Source: Arthrobacter citreus (lineage in GTDB: Bacteria > Actinomycetota > Actinomycetes > Actinomycetales > Micrococcaceae). From it: a DNA stretch of 64,000 nucleotides. The stretch covers positions 248,001-312,000 of the forward strand of contig NZ_VTFV01000003.1 in assembly GCF_009192745.1 (NCBI RefSeq), read 5' to 3'. Of the stretch, positions 24,236 through 37,359 are shown in pieces (within the stretch, counting starts at the first letter, position 1; every line of letters starts with the position of its first letter). The notes beneath the pieces are model-generated. The model was not told the DNA's origin, made no database searches, and saw only the letters and a list, made by a program, of their open reading frames with translations. The translations under genes were made by a program, and so were the position numbers.

Positions 24236-24610
24236 ATGTCAGGTGGAGATATTGCCGGTCTGATCGCAGCCGGGGTTTTTGCCGTGCTGGTTGCGCTGCT
24301 GGCCGTCCCCATCCTCAAGCTTGGGAAGGTGTTCGACGAGCTTCGCGGATCGATCAAGACCCTCAGCGACGAGACCACTCCGCTGATTGACGAGGTCACC
24401 ACAACGGTCTCCACCACCAATTTGCAGCTGCAGAAGGTTGACGGCATTTCCTCGAACGTCTCCGACGCCTCTGCCAACGTCTCCGCGCTCACGTCCCTGG
24501 TCGCCGCCACCGTGGGTTCCCCGCTGATCAAGGTATCCGCGTTCACCTATGGAGTCCGTACTGCCCTGGCCTCCCGCCGGCCCGCCGGGCGCGGACGCCG
24601 CAGCCGCTAG
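24236..24610 (+). CDS. DUF948-family membrane-anchored protein
   Basis: 124 residues: one N-terminal membrane helix (about 6-27, AGLIAAGVFAVLVALLAVPI), then a long amphipathic helix rich in Thr and Val (STTNLQLQKVDGISSNVSDA) and a basic tail. This matches DUF948, small envelope proteins commonly found upstream of alaS in actinobacteria; biochemical role unknown. AAGGAGA precedes the ATG. First gene of a run leading into alaS. Confidence 0.88.
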   Translation: MSGGDIAGLIAAGVFAVLVALLAVPILKLGKVFDELRGSIKTLSDETTPLIDEVTTTVSTTNLQLQKVDGISSNVSDASANVSALTSLVAATVGSPLIKVSAFTYGVRTALASRRPAGRGRRSR

Positions 24611-24646
24611 GGCCTTCCGCCATCCAGTCCACCACAGGAGCAGCAC

Positions 24647-24901
24647 ATGATTAAGCGTGTCTTTTGGATGTCGATCGGCATCACCATCGGCGTTATTGCG
24701 GTTCGGCGCATCTCCGACGCCAAGGAAAGCCTCGGCCCGGCCGGGCTCAACCGGGCCGTCGGCACCGCCGCCGACGCCCTGCACGATTTCACCGATGCCT
24801 TCCGTGACGCCATGACCACCCGCGAGGGCGAGCTCCGTTCCGCCCTGGGCCTGGACACCACGGACACGGTGTCCCAGACCATGTCCTCAGCCCGGCGCTG
24901 A
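24647..24901 (+). CDS. Small membrane-associated protein (DUF6167-like)
   Basis: 84 residues with one N-terminal hydrophobic helix (VFWMSIGITIGVIAVRRI) and an amphipathic remainder (AADALHDFTDAFRDAMTTRE). It always seems to accompany the DUF948 gene in front of alaS in related genomes, from general knowledge of the synteny; function unknown. AGGAG lies upstream of the ATG. 36 bp after the DUF948 gene, 61 bp before alaS. Confidence 0.75.
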   Translation: MIKRVFWMSIGITIGVIAVRRISDAKESLGPAGLNRAVGTAADALHDFTDAFRDAMTTREGELRSALGLDTTDTVSQTMSSARR

Positions 24902-24962
24902 CTTTCTCCCGCCGCGCAGCTGCCCTGCGCGGCATTGATTTACCAGAAGGGTAAGAAACACC

Positions 24963-27656
<2,694 letters not shown>

Positions 27657-27663
27657 CGCCACA

Positions 27664-28233
27664 GTGTCCGGCTATCCGCGCGGAACCAAAATCGGCGTCG
27701 ACGTTGGACTGGCACGCGTCGGGGTCGCAGCATGCGACCCCGACGGCCTGCTGGCCACTCCCGTCCGCACGCTGAAACGCGATGCCAAGAAGAACAGCGA
27801 CATCCAGGTCCTGGTCCGCGAAGCCGCTGAGCGGGGGACCGTCGAGTTCTTCGTCGGCCTGCCGCAGAGCATGAAGGGCACGGAAACCGCCTCCACGGCG
27901 ATGGCCAGGGACTACGCCCAGGCCTTGGTGCAGGCCCTGGACAAGGCAGGACTCACTGTTCCGGTCCGGCTCATTGACGAGCGCCTGAGCACTGTCAGTG
28001 CCCACCGCTCACTGCGTGAAGCTGGCTTGGAGACACGAAATCACCGTAGAGTAGTAGACCAAGTGGCCGCTGTGGGTATATTGCAGCAGGCCATCGACAT
28101 GCAGCGTTCCCTGGGACGCGATGTGGGGGTGCCGGTCACACTGCGCCGGAGCACGCATTCTGCTGTTCCGGCCCCGAACGAGGAGCCAACTATTTTCGAG
28201 GAACGCCGCCCCGAAAGCGACAAGCCGTCGTGA
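27664..28233 (+). CDS. ruvX: RuvX/YqgF-family Holliday junction resolvase-like nuclease
   Basis: 189 residues with the RNase H-like fold: KIGVDVGLARVGVAACDPDG (first catalytic Asp), VEFFVGLPQSMKGTETAS and the second acidic site LIDERLSTVSAHR, then HRRVVDQVAAVGILQQAID with the last Asp. Members process 16S rRNA 5' ends and/or resolve branched DNA. A C-terminal extension of about 40 residues is not conserved in the family. GTG start; the frame is open far upstream inside alaS, so this start is chosen by homology. Its stop overlaps mltG as GTGA. Confidence 0.9.
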   Translation: MSGYPRGTKIGVDVGLARVGVAACDPDGLLATPVRTLKRDAKKNSDIQVLVREAAERGTVEFFVGLPQSMKGTETASTAMARDYAQALVQALDKAGLTVPVRLIDERLSTVSAHRSLREAGLETRNHRRVVDQVAAVGILQQAIDMQRSLGRDVGVPVTLRRSTHSAVPAPNEEPTIFEERRPESDKPS

Positions 28234-29591
28234 GCCACAGGTACCCCGACCCCTACGGAACGGGAGAGCGTCCGGACCACGAACCGGCCGCTGACGGCTA
28301 TGCCGGCGAGGAGTATGTGGACACCCGGTATCCGGACCCGCCTGCCGACGACGTCCGGTACGAAGATGACACCTATCAGGACGTCCGGTACTCCCGGCAG
28401 GCCGAGGCGCATGCGGATGCCTACGCCGGCGGGCAGCACCAGGAGGCTGCCCCCGCCGTCCAGAACTTCTTCGCCGAAGAGGAAGCTGCGCCGAGCAGGC
28501 GCAGCCGCCGCCCGTCCCGGGAAAAGCAGCGCCGCCGGCGCCGCCGCACCGTGGTCATGATTGCCGTGCTTGCCGTTTTTGCCGGTGTTGTCTTCGGACT
28601 GACGGTTTTCCTGCGCGATCTCCTCGGCATGAACGAGGTCGAGGACTATCCCGGGCCGGGGGAGGGCACGGTCTCCTTCGTGGTGCAGCCGGGTGACGGT
28701 CCGCTGGTGATTGGCAACAACCTCGCCAGCCAGGACATCGTTGCCAGCTCCAAGAAATTCGTTGAAGTTTTCCAGCAGGAATCCCAGGGCCGGGAAATCC
28801 AGCCGGGCACCTTCGAAATGCGCCTGCAGATGAGTTCGTCCGGTGCGCTTGGCGCACTGCTGGGCGACGGCGGAACTGCCGTCCACTACGCTGCCATTCC
28901 CCGCGACCAGCGGCAGAGCGAGACCTTCGACGAGCTGGTTGCTTCCACCGGCATCCCGCTGGAGGAGTTCACTGCCCTGGCGCAAAACCCCCAGGCATTC
29001 GGCCTGCCGCAGCAGGCCGTGAGCCTGGAAGGGTACCTGTTCCCCGGGGAATACCGCTTCCCGGTCGATATGACGGCCGAGGAGATCATCACCGAGATGG
29101 TCCAAAATGCCTTTACGGCGCTGGAAGAAGCAGGCGTGAGCGATCCGGCTGAGCAGTACCGGGTCCTCACCAAGGCGAGCATTATCCAGGCCGAAGCCGG
29201 GGAAGCCGATTACGCGACGGTTGCCGGCGCGATCGAGAACCGGCTGCGCGCTGACAACACTGAGACCAACGGCCTGATCCAGTCGGATGCAACGGTCACG
29301 TACGGCCTCGGACGGAAGAGCTACAACCTCACGCCGGAAGAGAAAGCGGATACCTCCAACCGCTGGAACACCTACGCCAACCCGGGCCTGCCCGTGGGGC
29401 CGATCGGTTCCCCGAGCGTAGAGGCGATCGACGCCGCAGCGAACCCAGCTGACGTTCCCTACTTCTACTGGGTCACGGTCAACCTGGACTCGGGGGAGAC
29501 CAAGTTCTCCTCCACCCTGGCTGAGCACGGACGCTACGTTGCCGAATACCAGCAGTGGTGCAGCACCCAGGAAGCTGGAAGGTGCGAGTAA
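28230..29591 (+). CDS. mltG: Endolytic peptidoglycan transglycosylase MltG
   Basis: 453 residues. It cleaves nascent glycan strands and sets their length. A long acidic, Tyr/Asp-rich cytoplasmic segment (1-90), a basic stop (REKQRRRRRR), one membrane helix (about 109-128, VVMIAVLAVFAGVVFGLTVF), a LysM-like region and the YceG domain with KASIIQAEAG, whose last Glu is the catalytic position, NRLRADNTETNGLIQSDATV and NTYANPGLPVGPIGSPS. The cytoplasmic extension is longer than in Escherichia coli MltG. GTG start overlapping ruvX; aroE begins directly after its stop. Confidence 0.94.
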   Translation: MSHRYPDPYGTGERPDHEPAADGYAGEEYVDTRYPDPPADDVRYEDDTYQDVRYSRQAEAHADAYAGGQHQEAAPAVQNFFAEEEAAPSRRSRRPSREKQRRRRRRTVVMIAVLAVFAGVVFGLTVFLRDLLGMNEVEDYPGPGEGTVSFVVQPGDGPLVIGNNLASQDIVASSKKFVEVFQQESQGREIQPGTFEMRLQMSSSGALGALLGDGGTAVHYAAIPRDQRQSETFDELVASTGIPLEEFTALAQNPQAFGLPQQAVSLEGYLFPGEYRFPVDMTAEEIITEMVQNAFTALEEAGVSDPAEQYRVLTKASIIQAEAGEADYATVAGAIENRLRADNTETNGLIQSDATVTYGLGRKSYNLTPEEKADTSNRWNTYANPGLPVGPIGSPSVEAIDAAANPADVPYFYWVTVNLDSGETKFSSTLAEHGRYVAEYQQWCSTQEAGRCE

Positions 29592-30473
29592 TTGTCCGTC
29601 CGCAAACGGGCGGCGGTACTGGGACACCCGATCGGGCATTCCCGTTCGCCCCAGCTTCACCGTGCCGCCTATGACTATCTGGGTTTCGACTGCAGCTACG
29701 ACGCGATAGACGTTACGGAGGAGGCAGCGGCGGAATTCGCCGCTGCCGTCCGGGCCGAACCCAATTGGAACGGGCTCTCCGTCACCATGCCGCTGAAAGC
29801 AGTGATGGCCGCAGCCGTCGACCGGCTGGACCCACTCGCTGAGGCACTCGGTGTGCTCAATACCGTCACCTTTGACCACGGACCCGCCGGGACTGTGCTC
29901 ACCGGATGGAACACTGACGTCCTTGGCCTCGTCAACGCGCTGCGGCATGCCGGCGCCGGGGAAGCTCCGCGCGGGGTCATCCTCGGCGCCGGGGGGACGG
30001 CCTGCGCGGCTGTCGCTGCCCTGGCCCGGATGGGTTGCACCAGCGTGGACGTCCATGCCCGGAGCTTCCGCGGCGCGGGTGCGTCCGGGCGGCAGGCAGA
30101 CGTTGCGCAGGTGGGCAGCCGGCTTGGCGTGCAGGTAAACCTGCGCCCCTGGGAGGAAGCCGCCGCAGCCTGTGCTGCCGCCGACGTCGTAATCTGCACC
30201 CTGCCGCCGCGCGGCGCCGACGCCCTGGCGGATCAGTTCCGCACCCTGGCTGCTGACCGCAGCGGAGCAGTCCTCCTTGATGCTGCCTACGACCCCTGGC
30301 CCAGCCAGATGGCGGCGGCCTGGGAAAGCGCCGGGGGAACAATCGTGCCCGGACTCGAAATGCTCCTCTACCAGGCGGTGGAACAGGTGCGCCTGTTCAC
30401 CGGCAGCGCGTTCCGCGACGAGCCCGCCGTCATAAACGTGATGTGTGACGCAGTGGGACTGCCCCGGCGCTGA
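29592..30473 (+). CDS. aroE: Shikimate dehydrogenase
   Basis: 293 residues. Converts 3-dehydroshikimate to shikimate with NADPH. Substrate site [20 protein letters not shown] and the catalytic Lys in [32 protein letters not shown] follows; the nucleotide site is [20 protein letters not shown] (about 128-148). The adenine-phosphate-binding basic residue region is HARSFRGAG. Start is TTG immediately after the mltG TAA, with GGAAGG in the end of mltG as ribosome binding site. First of four consecutive shikimate genes. Confidence 0.93.
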   Translation: MSVRKRAAVLGHPIGHSRSPQLHRAAYDYLGFDCSYDAIDVTEEAAAEFAAAVRAEPNWNGLSVTMPLKAVMAAAVDRLDPLAEALGVLNTVTFDHGPAGTVLTGWNTDVLGLVNALRHAGAGEAPRGVILGAGGTACAAVAALARMGCTSVDVHARSFRGAGASGRQADVAQVGSRLGVQVNLRPWEEAAAACAAADVVICTLPPRGADALADQFRTLAADRSGAVLLDAAYDPWPSQMAAAWESAGGTIVPGLEMLLYQAVEQVRLFTGSAFRDEPAVINVMCDAVGLPRR

Positions 30474-30505
30474 AGGCCCCTTCCGAACGTGGCAGTATTG
30501 AAGCC

Positions 30506-31717
30506 ATGTTGCGTTGGTTGACCGCCGGTGAGTCCCATGGGCCTGCACTGGTTGGAATTATTGAGGGCGTCCCTGCTGGCGTCGAAGTAAGCACCCCGTC
30601 CATCCAGGAAGCACTGGCACGCCGCCGCCTCGGCTATGGCCGCGGCGCCCGGATGAAGTTCGAACAGGACGAGGTCCGCATCCTGGGCGGAGTCCGCCAC
30701 GGACTGACCCAGGGCGGCCCCGTGGCTATTGAGGTGGGCAACACCGAGTGGCCCAAGTGGGAACAGATCATGGCCTCGGATCCCGTTCCAGCGGAGATCC
30801 TAGACGGTCAGGCACGCAACGCCCCGCTGACCCGGCCGCGCCCCGGCCACGCAGATTTCACCGGCATGCAGAAGTACGGCTTCAGTGAAGCCCGTCCGGT
30901 CCTGGAGCGCGCCAGCGCCCGGGAAACCGCAGCCCGCGTTGCACTCGGCGCAGTGGCCTCGGCTTTCCTGAAGCAGCTTGGCGTTGAACTGGTCAGCCAT
31001 ACCGTGGGCATCGCCGGCGTCGCGTCGCCTGAGGGCTCAGCCCTGCCGCTGCCCTCCGACGTTCCCGCGCTGGATGAAAACCCGATGCGCTGCTTTGACC
31101 CGGCCGTCACCGAAGCCATGGTCGCCGAGGTGGACGCCGCCCACAAGGAAGGCGAAACCCTGGGCGGAGTCGTGGAAGTCCTTGCCTACGGTTTGCCGCC
31201 GGGACTGGGCAGCTACGTTCACTGGGACCGCCGCCTTGACGCCCGCCTGGCCGGAGCCCTGATGGGTATCCAGGCCATCAAGGGTGTTGAAGTCGGCGAC
31301 GGTTTCCTCACCGCTTCCCGCCGCGGTTCCGCAGCCCATGACGAGATCCTCCAGGACGAATCCGGCCGGGTCATCCGCTCCGGCAACCGTGCCGGCGGCA
31401 TCGAAGGCGGCATGAGCATCGGTGAAGTGCTGCGCGTCCGTGCTGCCATGAAGCCCATCGCCACCGTTCCGCGTGCCCTGAAGACCGTGGATGTTTCCAC
31501 GGGTGAACCTGCCCGTGCCCACCACCAGCGTTCGGACGTGTGTGCCGTACCTGCCGCCGGCGTCGTAGCCGAAGCCATGGTGGCCCTGGTCCTTGCCGAA
31601 GCCATGACCGAGAAGTTCGGCGGAGATTCCGTGGCGGAGACGGCACGGAACCTGCGAACGTACCTGGAGAGCATTCCGGATTCGCTCTCCTCGACCGGTA
31701 CCGGTACAGGTGCCTGA
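30506..31717 (+). CDS. aroC: Chorismate synthase
   Basis: 403 residues. Last common step of aromatic synthesis: EPSP to chorismate, using reduced FMN. Signatures: [20 protein letters not shown] (N-terminal), [34 protein letters not shown] and [27 protein letters not shown] box 7 nt before the ATG and no Shine-Dalgarno suggest an internal leaderless promoter 33 bp after aroE. aroK starts 8 bp inside its 3' end. Confidence 0.97.
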   Translation: MLRWLTAGESHGPALVGIIEGVPAGVEVSTPSIQEALARRRLGYGRGARMKFEQDEVRILGGVRHGLTQGGPVAIEVGNTEWPKWEQIMASDPVPAEILDGQARNAPLTRPRPGHADFTGMQKYGFSEARPVLERASARETAARVALGAVASAFLKQLGVELVSHTVGIAGVASPEGSALPLPSDVPALDENPMRCFDPAVTEAMVAEVDAAHKEGETLGGVVEVLAYGLPPGLGSYVHWDRRLDARLAGALMGIQAIKGVEVGDGFLTASRRGSAAHDEILQDESGRVIRSGNRAGGIEGGMSIGEVLRVRAAMKPIATVPRALKTVDVSTGEPARAHHQRSDVCAVPAAGVVAEAMVALVLAEAMTEKFGGDSVAETARNLRTYLESIPDSLSSTGTGTGA

Positions 31718-32225
31718 GCAGCACCTGGTCCTGATTGGGCTGATGGCCGCCGGCAAGTCCGTCGTCGGCCGGTCGCTGGCTGCCCGCCATGGGCTGCCCT
31801 ATGTGGACACCGACCAGCTGGTGGTCGAGGAGCATGGGCCCATCCCGGAGATCTTCGCGCGCCACAGCGAACGGTTCTTCCGCGAAGCCGAGGCGCGGGC
31901 CGTAGCCGGTGCGCTTGACTCGCCCGTGCGCTCAGTGATCTCCCTCGGCGGCGGGGCAGTGCTGGACACCGGAACCCAGCAGCTGCTGGAGCACGCTACG
32001 GTTGTATTTCTGGATACCGACCTGGCCACGGTGCTGCCGCGCATATCCCGCACGGCCCACCGTCCGCTCCTGGCCGGTGATCCGGCGCAGCGCTGGAGCG
32101 CGCTGGCAGAGGTCCGCAGGCCAATTTACGAATCGCTGGCAGACATAGTCATAGATACCAGGGGACTGGCAGTAGCCGAGGTGGTGGAACGCATCACCGC
32201 AGCCCTGGACGAAGGAGAGAACTAA
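31710..32225 (+). CDS. aroK: Shikimate kinase
   Basis: 171 residues. Phosphorylates shikimate with ATP. P-loop [17 protein letters not shown] (residues 8-24), shikimate-binding [23 protein letters not shown], Walker-B-like [10 protein letters not shown] and the lid [23 protein letters not shown] start overlapping the aroC end by 8 nt; aroB's ATG follows its stop without a gap. Confidence 0.96.
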   Translation: MPEQHLVLIGLMAAGKSVVGRSLAARHGLPYVDTDQLVVEEHGPIPEIFARHSERFFREAEARAVAGALDSPVRSVISLGGGAVLDTGTQQLLEHATVVFLDTDLATVLPRISRTAHRPLLAGDPAQRWSALAEVRRPIYESLADIVIDTRGLAVAEVVERITAALDEGEN

Positions 32226-33347
<1,122 letters not shown>

Positions 33348-33363
33348 GTAATCGCCGAACAGG

Positions 33364-33369
33364 TAGAAT
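33364..33369 (+). promoter_or_regulatory. -10 element TAGAAT of the efp-nusB unit
   Basis: TAGAAT in the 71-bp aroB-efp gap, which would give a leader of about 43 nt. The -35 region is not distinctive. Confidence 0.5.
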
Positions 33370-33418
33370 GGTCGACGGATAAGACTCGAAGCAGAAGCGA
33401 AACGACGAAAGAGAAACT

Positions 33419-33982
33419 GTGGCAACGACCAACGACATCAAGAACGGCACCGTGCTGAAGCTTGAAGGCAACCTCTGGAGCATCATTGAGTTCCAGCACG
33501 TAAAGCCGGGCAAGGGTGGTGCGTTTGTCCGTACCAAGATGCGCAACGTCCGCTCAGGCAAGGTTGTCGACAAGACGTTCAACGCCGGCATCAAGATCGA
33601 AACCGCCACGGTTGACCGCCGCGATTACCAGTACCTGTACAAGGACGGCGAAGACTACGTCTTCATGGATACCTCGGACTACGACCAGCTCACGGTCCCG
33701 GGTTCGATCGTCGGTGACTACGCCAACTTCATGCTTGAGTCCATGATGGTCACCATCGCCATGCACGAAGGTGCCCCCCTGTACATTGAACTTCCGGCTT
33801 CCGTGGTCCTGGAGATCACCTACACCGAGCCCGGCCTGCAGGGCGACCGCTCCACCGGCGGCACCAAACCCGCCACCGTGGAAACCGGCTACGAAATCCA
33901 GGTTCCGCTGTTCCTGGAAACCGGCACCAAGGTGAAGGTTGATACCCGCACCGGAGACTACCTGGGACGCGTTAACGAGTGA
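33419..33982 (+). CDS. efp: Translation elongation factor P
   Basis: 187 residues. Relieves ribosome stalling at polyproline. Three OB-like domains; the tip loop carries [17 protein letters not shown] with the conserved Lys at about residue 32. No modification enzymes lie nearby; actinobacterial EF-P of the PGKG loop type has been reported to work with an unmodified lysine. The C-terminal domain ends in [12 protein letters not shown], the standard ending. GTG start after AAAGAGA; stop overlaps nusB as GTGA. Confidence 0.97.
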   Translation: MATTNDIKNGTVLKLEGNLWSIIEFQHVKPGKGGAFVRTKMRNVRSGKVVDKTFNAGIKIETATVDRRDYQYLYKDGEDYVFMDTSDYDQLTVPGSIVGDYANFMLESMMVTIAMHEGAPLYIELPASVVLEITYTEPGLQGDRSTGGTKPATVETGYEIQVPLFLETGTKVKVDTRTGDYLGRVNE

Positions 33983-34389
33983 GTGCACGCAGTAAAGCAA
34001 GAACACGGGCACTTGAGGTGCTCTTCGAAGCGGAACAGCGATCCATGTCTCCGCTCGAGTCCCTGCGTTCCCGCCGGGAAAAGACGGACCAGGTAATCAA
34101 CCCCTACACCATGGACCTGGTGGAAGGCGTGATTGCCAAGCAGGAGCAGATCGACGAGTTCCTCAGCACCTATTCCCAGGGCTGGCCATTGGAGCGGATG
34201 CCTGCGGTTGACCGCATCATCCTGCGCCTTGGCAGCTGGGAACTGCTCTACAACGACGACGTACCGGACAAGGTCGCCATCAGCGAAGCTGTTGAACTGG
34301 CCAAGTCGCTCTCCACGGATGAGTCGCCTGCGTTCATCAACGGACTGCTGGGCCGTCTGCATGAGCTTAAGGATTCCCTGCTGGCCTAG
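33979..34389 (+). CDS. nusB: Transcription antitermination factor NusB
   Basis: 136 residues, all helical. Binds boxA RNA with S10 in rRNA antitermination. [20 protein letters not shown] is the N-terminal RNA-binding basic helix; [20 protein letters not shown] and [18 protein letters not shown] with [12 protein letters not shown] are family signatures. Overlaps efp by 4 nt. Terminator 22 bp after its stop. Confidence 0.96.
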   Translation: MSARSKARTRALEVLFEAEQRSMSPLESLRSRREKTDQVINPYTMDLVEGVIAKQEQIDEFLSTYSQGWPLERMPAVDRIILRLGSWELLYNDDVPDKVAISEAVELAKSLSTDESPAFINGLLGRLHELKDSLLA

Positions 34390-34411
34390 GCAGGCGGGAA
34401 CAGCTACGCGT

Positions 34412-34442
34412 AAAGCCCGGCGGGATTCCCCGCCGGGCTTTT
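34412..34442 (+). terminator. Intrinsic terminator of efp-nusB
   Basis: 13-bp stem AAAGCCCGGCGGG / CCCGCCGGGCTTT with ATTC loop, ending in TTTT. Confidence 0.95.
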
Positions 34443-34476
34443 GCGTGCTCGGGCAGCCGGCCCTCGGAGGGGATAC

Positions 34477-35670
34477 CTACCAGCGGCGCCCTGCGGCAGC
34501 GACGCCGAGCAGCTGGGTGCGGGTTCGGGTCAGCTCTGCGAGCAGCCGGTGCTCGCGTGCCGTGTTCTTCTCCGGATCCCGGCCGTTGACGAGCTGCTGC
34601 CGGATCAGGGCAAGGTTCGTGGCCTCCCGGATGAACGCGCGCATGCAGGCCTTCGCACCGAACGCTCCTGCCCAATGCAGGGCCTGGCGGCGCCCGCCCG
34701 GCGTGGAGAGCAGGTTCACCTCCGCAGGGGTAAACCAGCCGGCGGCTGCGTACTCTCCGAGCCGCTGGCCCGTGAGGCGCTGTTCCTGCCGCCGGAGCCA
34801 CGTCACGCCGCCCACCGCAAGGGCGAAGAGCGGCACCTGCAGCAGGAAGTAGAAGGCGAAAAAGTCGTCGGCCACCAGGGCCATGCCGCCGTTCCAGAAC
34901 ATGTGGCCGGCCACTGCCGCCGCCAGCCCTGCGGCGAATCCGCCCGTGATCCGCCCGGCACCGGGCCTGCGCACGGCGATGCCAAGGGCCAGGCCAATCG
35001 CGGCGGTGAACAGCACGTGCGCGAAGGGCGAGAAGAGCCCGCGCAGCACAAAGACGAAGCCAAGCTGCAGGCCCACTCCGCCGGCCTCGAACAGTGCAGC
35101 GCTGAAGTAGAGGATGTTCTCCGTGAACGCGAAGCCGGCGCCGACTACGCCCGCGTAGACAATCCCGTCCAGCGGTCCGTCAAAGTGGCTGCGGCGCGCG
35201 AAGACCAGCATCAGGACCCCCAGTCCCTTGGCGGTTTCCTCGACCAGGGGTGCCTGGATGACAGTGGTCAGCACATCGGCCGGGGTGAGGGGCAGCAGCA
35301 TTACCAGGACCTCATTTACCGCACCGCCCAGCAGCAGGGTGATGGCCACGGAAACACCGGCTCCCCACAGGAAAGCGAAGACCAGTGCGCCCCGGGGCTC
35401 GGGTTCCCACCGGTCGATCCAGTGCAGGCCCAGCAGGCAGATGCCCAGGGGAATCAGTGCCAGGATCCCGCACAGGACAAAGGCCTCGCTGCCCAGGGCC
35501 GCAAAGAGAAACAGGCCAACCACTACCAGCACCACTGACGCTGCCACGATCAGCACTATGTTCAGGACTCCCGAACCGCCGCGTCCGGCGGCTGGAACGC
35601 TGAGCCCAGGCAGCGGTTCGGCCGGCTGCCGGGGCGGATTGGCAGGCCCGTTGCCGGGCATCAGTGTCAT
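34477..35670 (-). CDS. PrsW-family intramembrane glutamic metalloprotease
   Basis: 397 residues from the chosen ATG. A membrane core of about eight to nine helices holds the PrsW motifs: PLVEETAKGLGVLM (EExxK), DGIVYAGVVGAGFAFTENIL (FxxxEN) and FSPFAHVLFTAAIG (His). Bacillus PrsW cleaves the anti-sigma factor RsiW; the target here is unknown. A cytoplasmic tail of about 130 residues follows the last helix. An upstream in-frame TTG adds 23 residues; the ATG with GACAGG is preferred. Divergent from the pyrimidine operon. Confidence 0.9.
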   Translation of the reverse strand: MTLMPGNGPANPPRQPAEPLPGLSVPAAGRGGSGVLNIVLIVAASVVLVVVGLFLFAALGSEAFVLCGILALIPLGICLLGLHWIDRWEPEPRGALVFAFLWGAGVSVAITLLLGGAVNEVLVMLLPLTPADVLTTVIQAPLVEETAKGLGVLMLVFARRSHFDGPLDGIVYAGVVGAGFAFTENILYFSAALFEAGGVGLQLGFVFVLRGLFSPFAHVLFTAAIGLALGIAVRRPGAGRITGGFAAGLAAAVAGHMFWNGGMALVADDFFAFYFLLQVPLFALAVGGVTWLRRQEQRLTGQRLGEYAAAGWFTPAEVNLLSTPGGRRQALHWAGAFGAKACMRAFIREATNLALIRQQLVNGRDPEKNTAREHRLLAELTRTRTQLLGVAAAGRRW

Positions 35671-35719
35671 GGGCGCATGCCTGTCATGGACCCAAGAATA
35701 TACGTGTGGGCTGCTGTGA

Positions 35720-35725
35720 TAGTTT
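35720..35725 (+). promoter_or_regulatory. Candidate -10 element TAGTTT of the pyr operon
   Basis: TAGTTT lies so that transcription would begin near 35732, just ahead of the PyrR-binding hairpin. The -35 is not obvious. Confidence 0.4.
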
Positions 35726-35739
35726 TGAGGAGCATTCAA

Positions 35740-35773
35740 CCTTTAAGTCCGTCCTGTGAGGCGGGGAAGGAGG
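35740..35773 (+). promoter_or_regulatory. PyrR-binding-type RNA hairpin over the pyrR ribosome binding site
   Basis: Stem CCGTC (35749-35753) and GGCGG (35760-35764) closes the hexaloop CTGTGA, which fits the PyrR loop consensus CNGNGA within the conserved UCC-GUGAGG context. Below an internal loop, CCTT (35740-35743) can pair with AAGG (35767-35770), part of the Shine-Dalgarno AAGGAGG of pyrR. Binding of PyrR would stabilise the hairpin and hide the site. Mycobacterial pyrR is known to be controlled by such translational repression. Confidence 0.75.
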
Positions 35774-35782
35774 AAGCAGAAT

Positions 35783-36364
35783 ATGGATCCCAGTGGTCCC
35801 CCGCAGGCACACCTGCCTGCCCGTACCGTTCTGACTTCAGCTGACATTGACCGCGTGCTGACACGCATCGCCTACGAGATCCTTGAAGCAAACAAGGGCG
35901 GCACCGACCTGGTGCTGATGGGCATTCCCCGCCGGGGCTATCCACTGGCCCGCCGGCTCGCCGCCAAGATCGCGGCAGCGGACCCCACTGTAAACGCAGA
36001 GGCCATCACCGGGCAGCTGGACGTCACCATGTTCCGTGACGACCTGGCGCACCACCCCACGCGTCCCCCGCACCCCACGCAGCTTCCCGCCGGCGGCATA
36101 GACGGCAAAGTCGTAGTCCTGGTGGATGACGTGCTGTATTCCGGCCGCACCATCCGCGCCGCGCTGGACGCCCTGATCGACCTTGGCCGTCCCCGCGCCG
36201 TGCGGCTGGCCGTCCTGGTGGACCGCGGACACCGCGAACTGCCTATCCGCGCGGACCACGTTGGCAAGAACCTGCCGACAGCAGCCGTGGAAAAGGTCCG
36301 GGTGAGGCTGGCGGAGACTGACTCACCGGCCCTGGACGAAGTCGTGATCGAAGGCGCTGCATGA
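35783..36364 (+). CDS. pyrR: Bifunctional pyrimidine regulator PyrR / uracil phosphoribosyltransferase
   Basis: 193 residues. RNA-binding regulator that senses UMP/UTP and also a type I phosphoribosyltransferase. The PRPP loop [20 protein letters not shown] is at about 108-127; [16 protein letters not shown] and the basic [14 protein letters not shown] lie on the RNA-binding face. [23 protein letters not shown] is the later signature. The ATG follows AAGGAGG; an earlier in-frame GTG at 35756 lies inside the regulatory hairpin and is unlikely. First gene of the pyr operon; ATGA overlap with pyrB. Confidence 0.96.
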   Translation: MDPSGPPQAHLPARTVLTSADIDRVLTRIAYEILEANKGGTDLVLMGIPRRGYPLARRLAAKIAAADPTVNAEAITGQLDVTMFRDDLAHHPTRPPHPTQLPAGGIDGKVVVLVDDVLYSGRTIRAALDALIDLGRPRAVRLAVLVDRGHRELPIRADHVGKNLPTAAVEKVRVRLAETDSPALDEVVIEGAA

Positions 36365-37359
36365 AACACCTGCTCTCCACCCTGGACCTCTCCTACCAGG
36401 ACGCCATCTCCATCCTGGACACTGCGGAGGCCATGGCCGCAGTAGGGGAGCGGGAAGTCAAAAAGCTTCCCGCCCTGCGCGGCCGCACGGTGGTCAACCT
36501 CTTCTTCGAGGACTCAACCCGGACCCGCATCTCCTTCGAGGCCGCAGCCAAGCGACTCTCTGCCGACGTCATCAACTTCTCCGCCAAGGGATCATCGGTT
36601 TCCAAGGGCGAGTCACTGAAGGACACCGCCCAGACCCTGGCCGCCATCGGTGCCGACGCCGTGGTCATCCGCCACGGAGCCTCCGGAGCACCGGCCAGGC
36701 TGGCCAACTCCGGCTGGATTGACGCCGCCGTCCTCAACGCAGGCGACGGTACCCATGAACATCCCACGCAGGCCCTGCTGGACGCATTCACCATGCGCCG
36801 GCACTGGGCACAGCTGCACGGGGTTCCTTCCTCGGGGACGGACCTGGCGGGCATGCACGTGGCGATCGTGGGAGACATCCTGCACTCCCGCGTGGCCCGC
36901 TCCGACCTCTGGCTGCTGAAGACCCTCGGCGCGGACGTCACGCTGGTGGCGCCGCCCACTCTGCTGCCCTTCGGCGTCGAATCCTGGCCCTGCAAGGTCA
37001 GCTACTCCCTGGACGAGACGCTGGAAACCAAGCCGGATGCCGTCATGATGCTTCGCGTGCAGGCCGAACGCATGCACTCCGCGTTTTTCCCCACGGTGCG
37101 GGAGTACTCCCGGCGCTACGGGTTCGACGACGTCCGTCTGGACCACCTGGACGCCCTTGGCATGGACAACACGATCCTGCTCCACCCCGGGCCGATGAAC
37201 CGCGGCCTCGAAATCTCCTCCCGGGCCGCCGACTCGCCGCGCTCCACCGTCCTGGCCCAGGTCAGCAACGGCGTCTCGGTCCGCATGGCCGCCCTCTACC
37301 TGCTGCTCTCCGGTGAAGGCAGCTCCCCGCGCACACCACAGGAAGTATCTGCTCAGTGA
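36361..37359 (+). CDS. pyrB: Aspartate carbamoyltransferase catalytic subunit
   Basis: 332 residues. Joins carbamoyl phosphate and aspartate, the first committed pyrimidine step. Carbamoyl phosphate site [19 protein letters not shown], the mobile loop Lys in [33 protein letters not shown], and the C-terminal aspartate-domain [11 protein letters not shown]. No pyrI regulatory subunit is present. ATG overlaps pyrR; stop overlaps pyrC as GTGA. Confidence 0.98.
   Translation: MKHLLSTLDLSYQDAISILDTAEAMAAVGEREVKKLPALRGRTVVNLFFEDSTRTRISFEAAAKRLSADVINFSAKGSSVSKGESLKDTAQTLAAIGADAVVIRHGASGAPARLANSGWIDAAVLNAGDGTHEHPTQALLDAFTMRRHWAQLHGVPSSGTDLAGMHVAIVGDILHSRVARSDLWLLKTLGADVTLVAPPTLLPFGVESWPCKVSYSLDETLETKPDAVMMLRVQAERMHSAFFPTVREYSRRYGFDDVRLDHLDALGMDNTILLHPGPMNRGLEISSRAADSPRSTVLAQVSNGVSVRMAALYLLLSGEGSSPRTPQEVSAQ

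Noticed and set aside
24902-24962. T-box or leader peptide upstream of alaS
   Set aside because: Only 61 bp between genes and no specifier-like structure or Ala-codon leader frame.
28041-30548. Very long minus-strand open frame (835 codons) over ruvX, mltG and aroE
   Set aside because: It is antisense to three certain genes; long antisense frames are expected in high-GC DNA, and its translation has no recognisable domain.
34441-35538. Plus-strand open frame of 365 codons over the PrsW gene
   Set aside because: Antisense to a clear membrane protease; Gln/Arg-rich random-looking translation.
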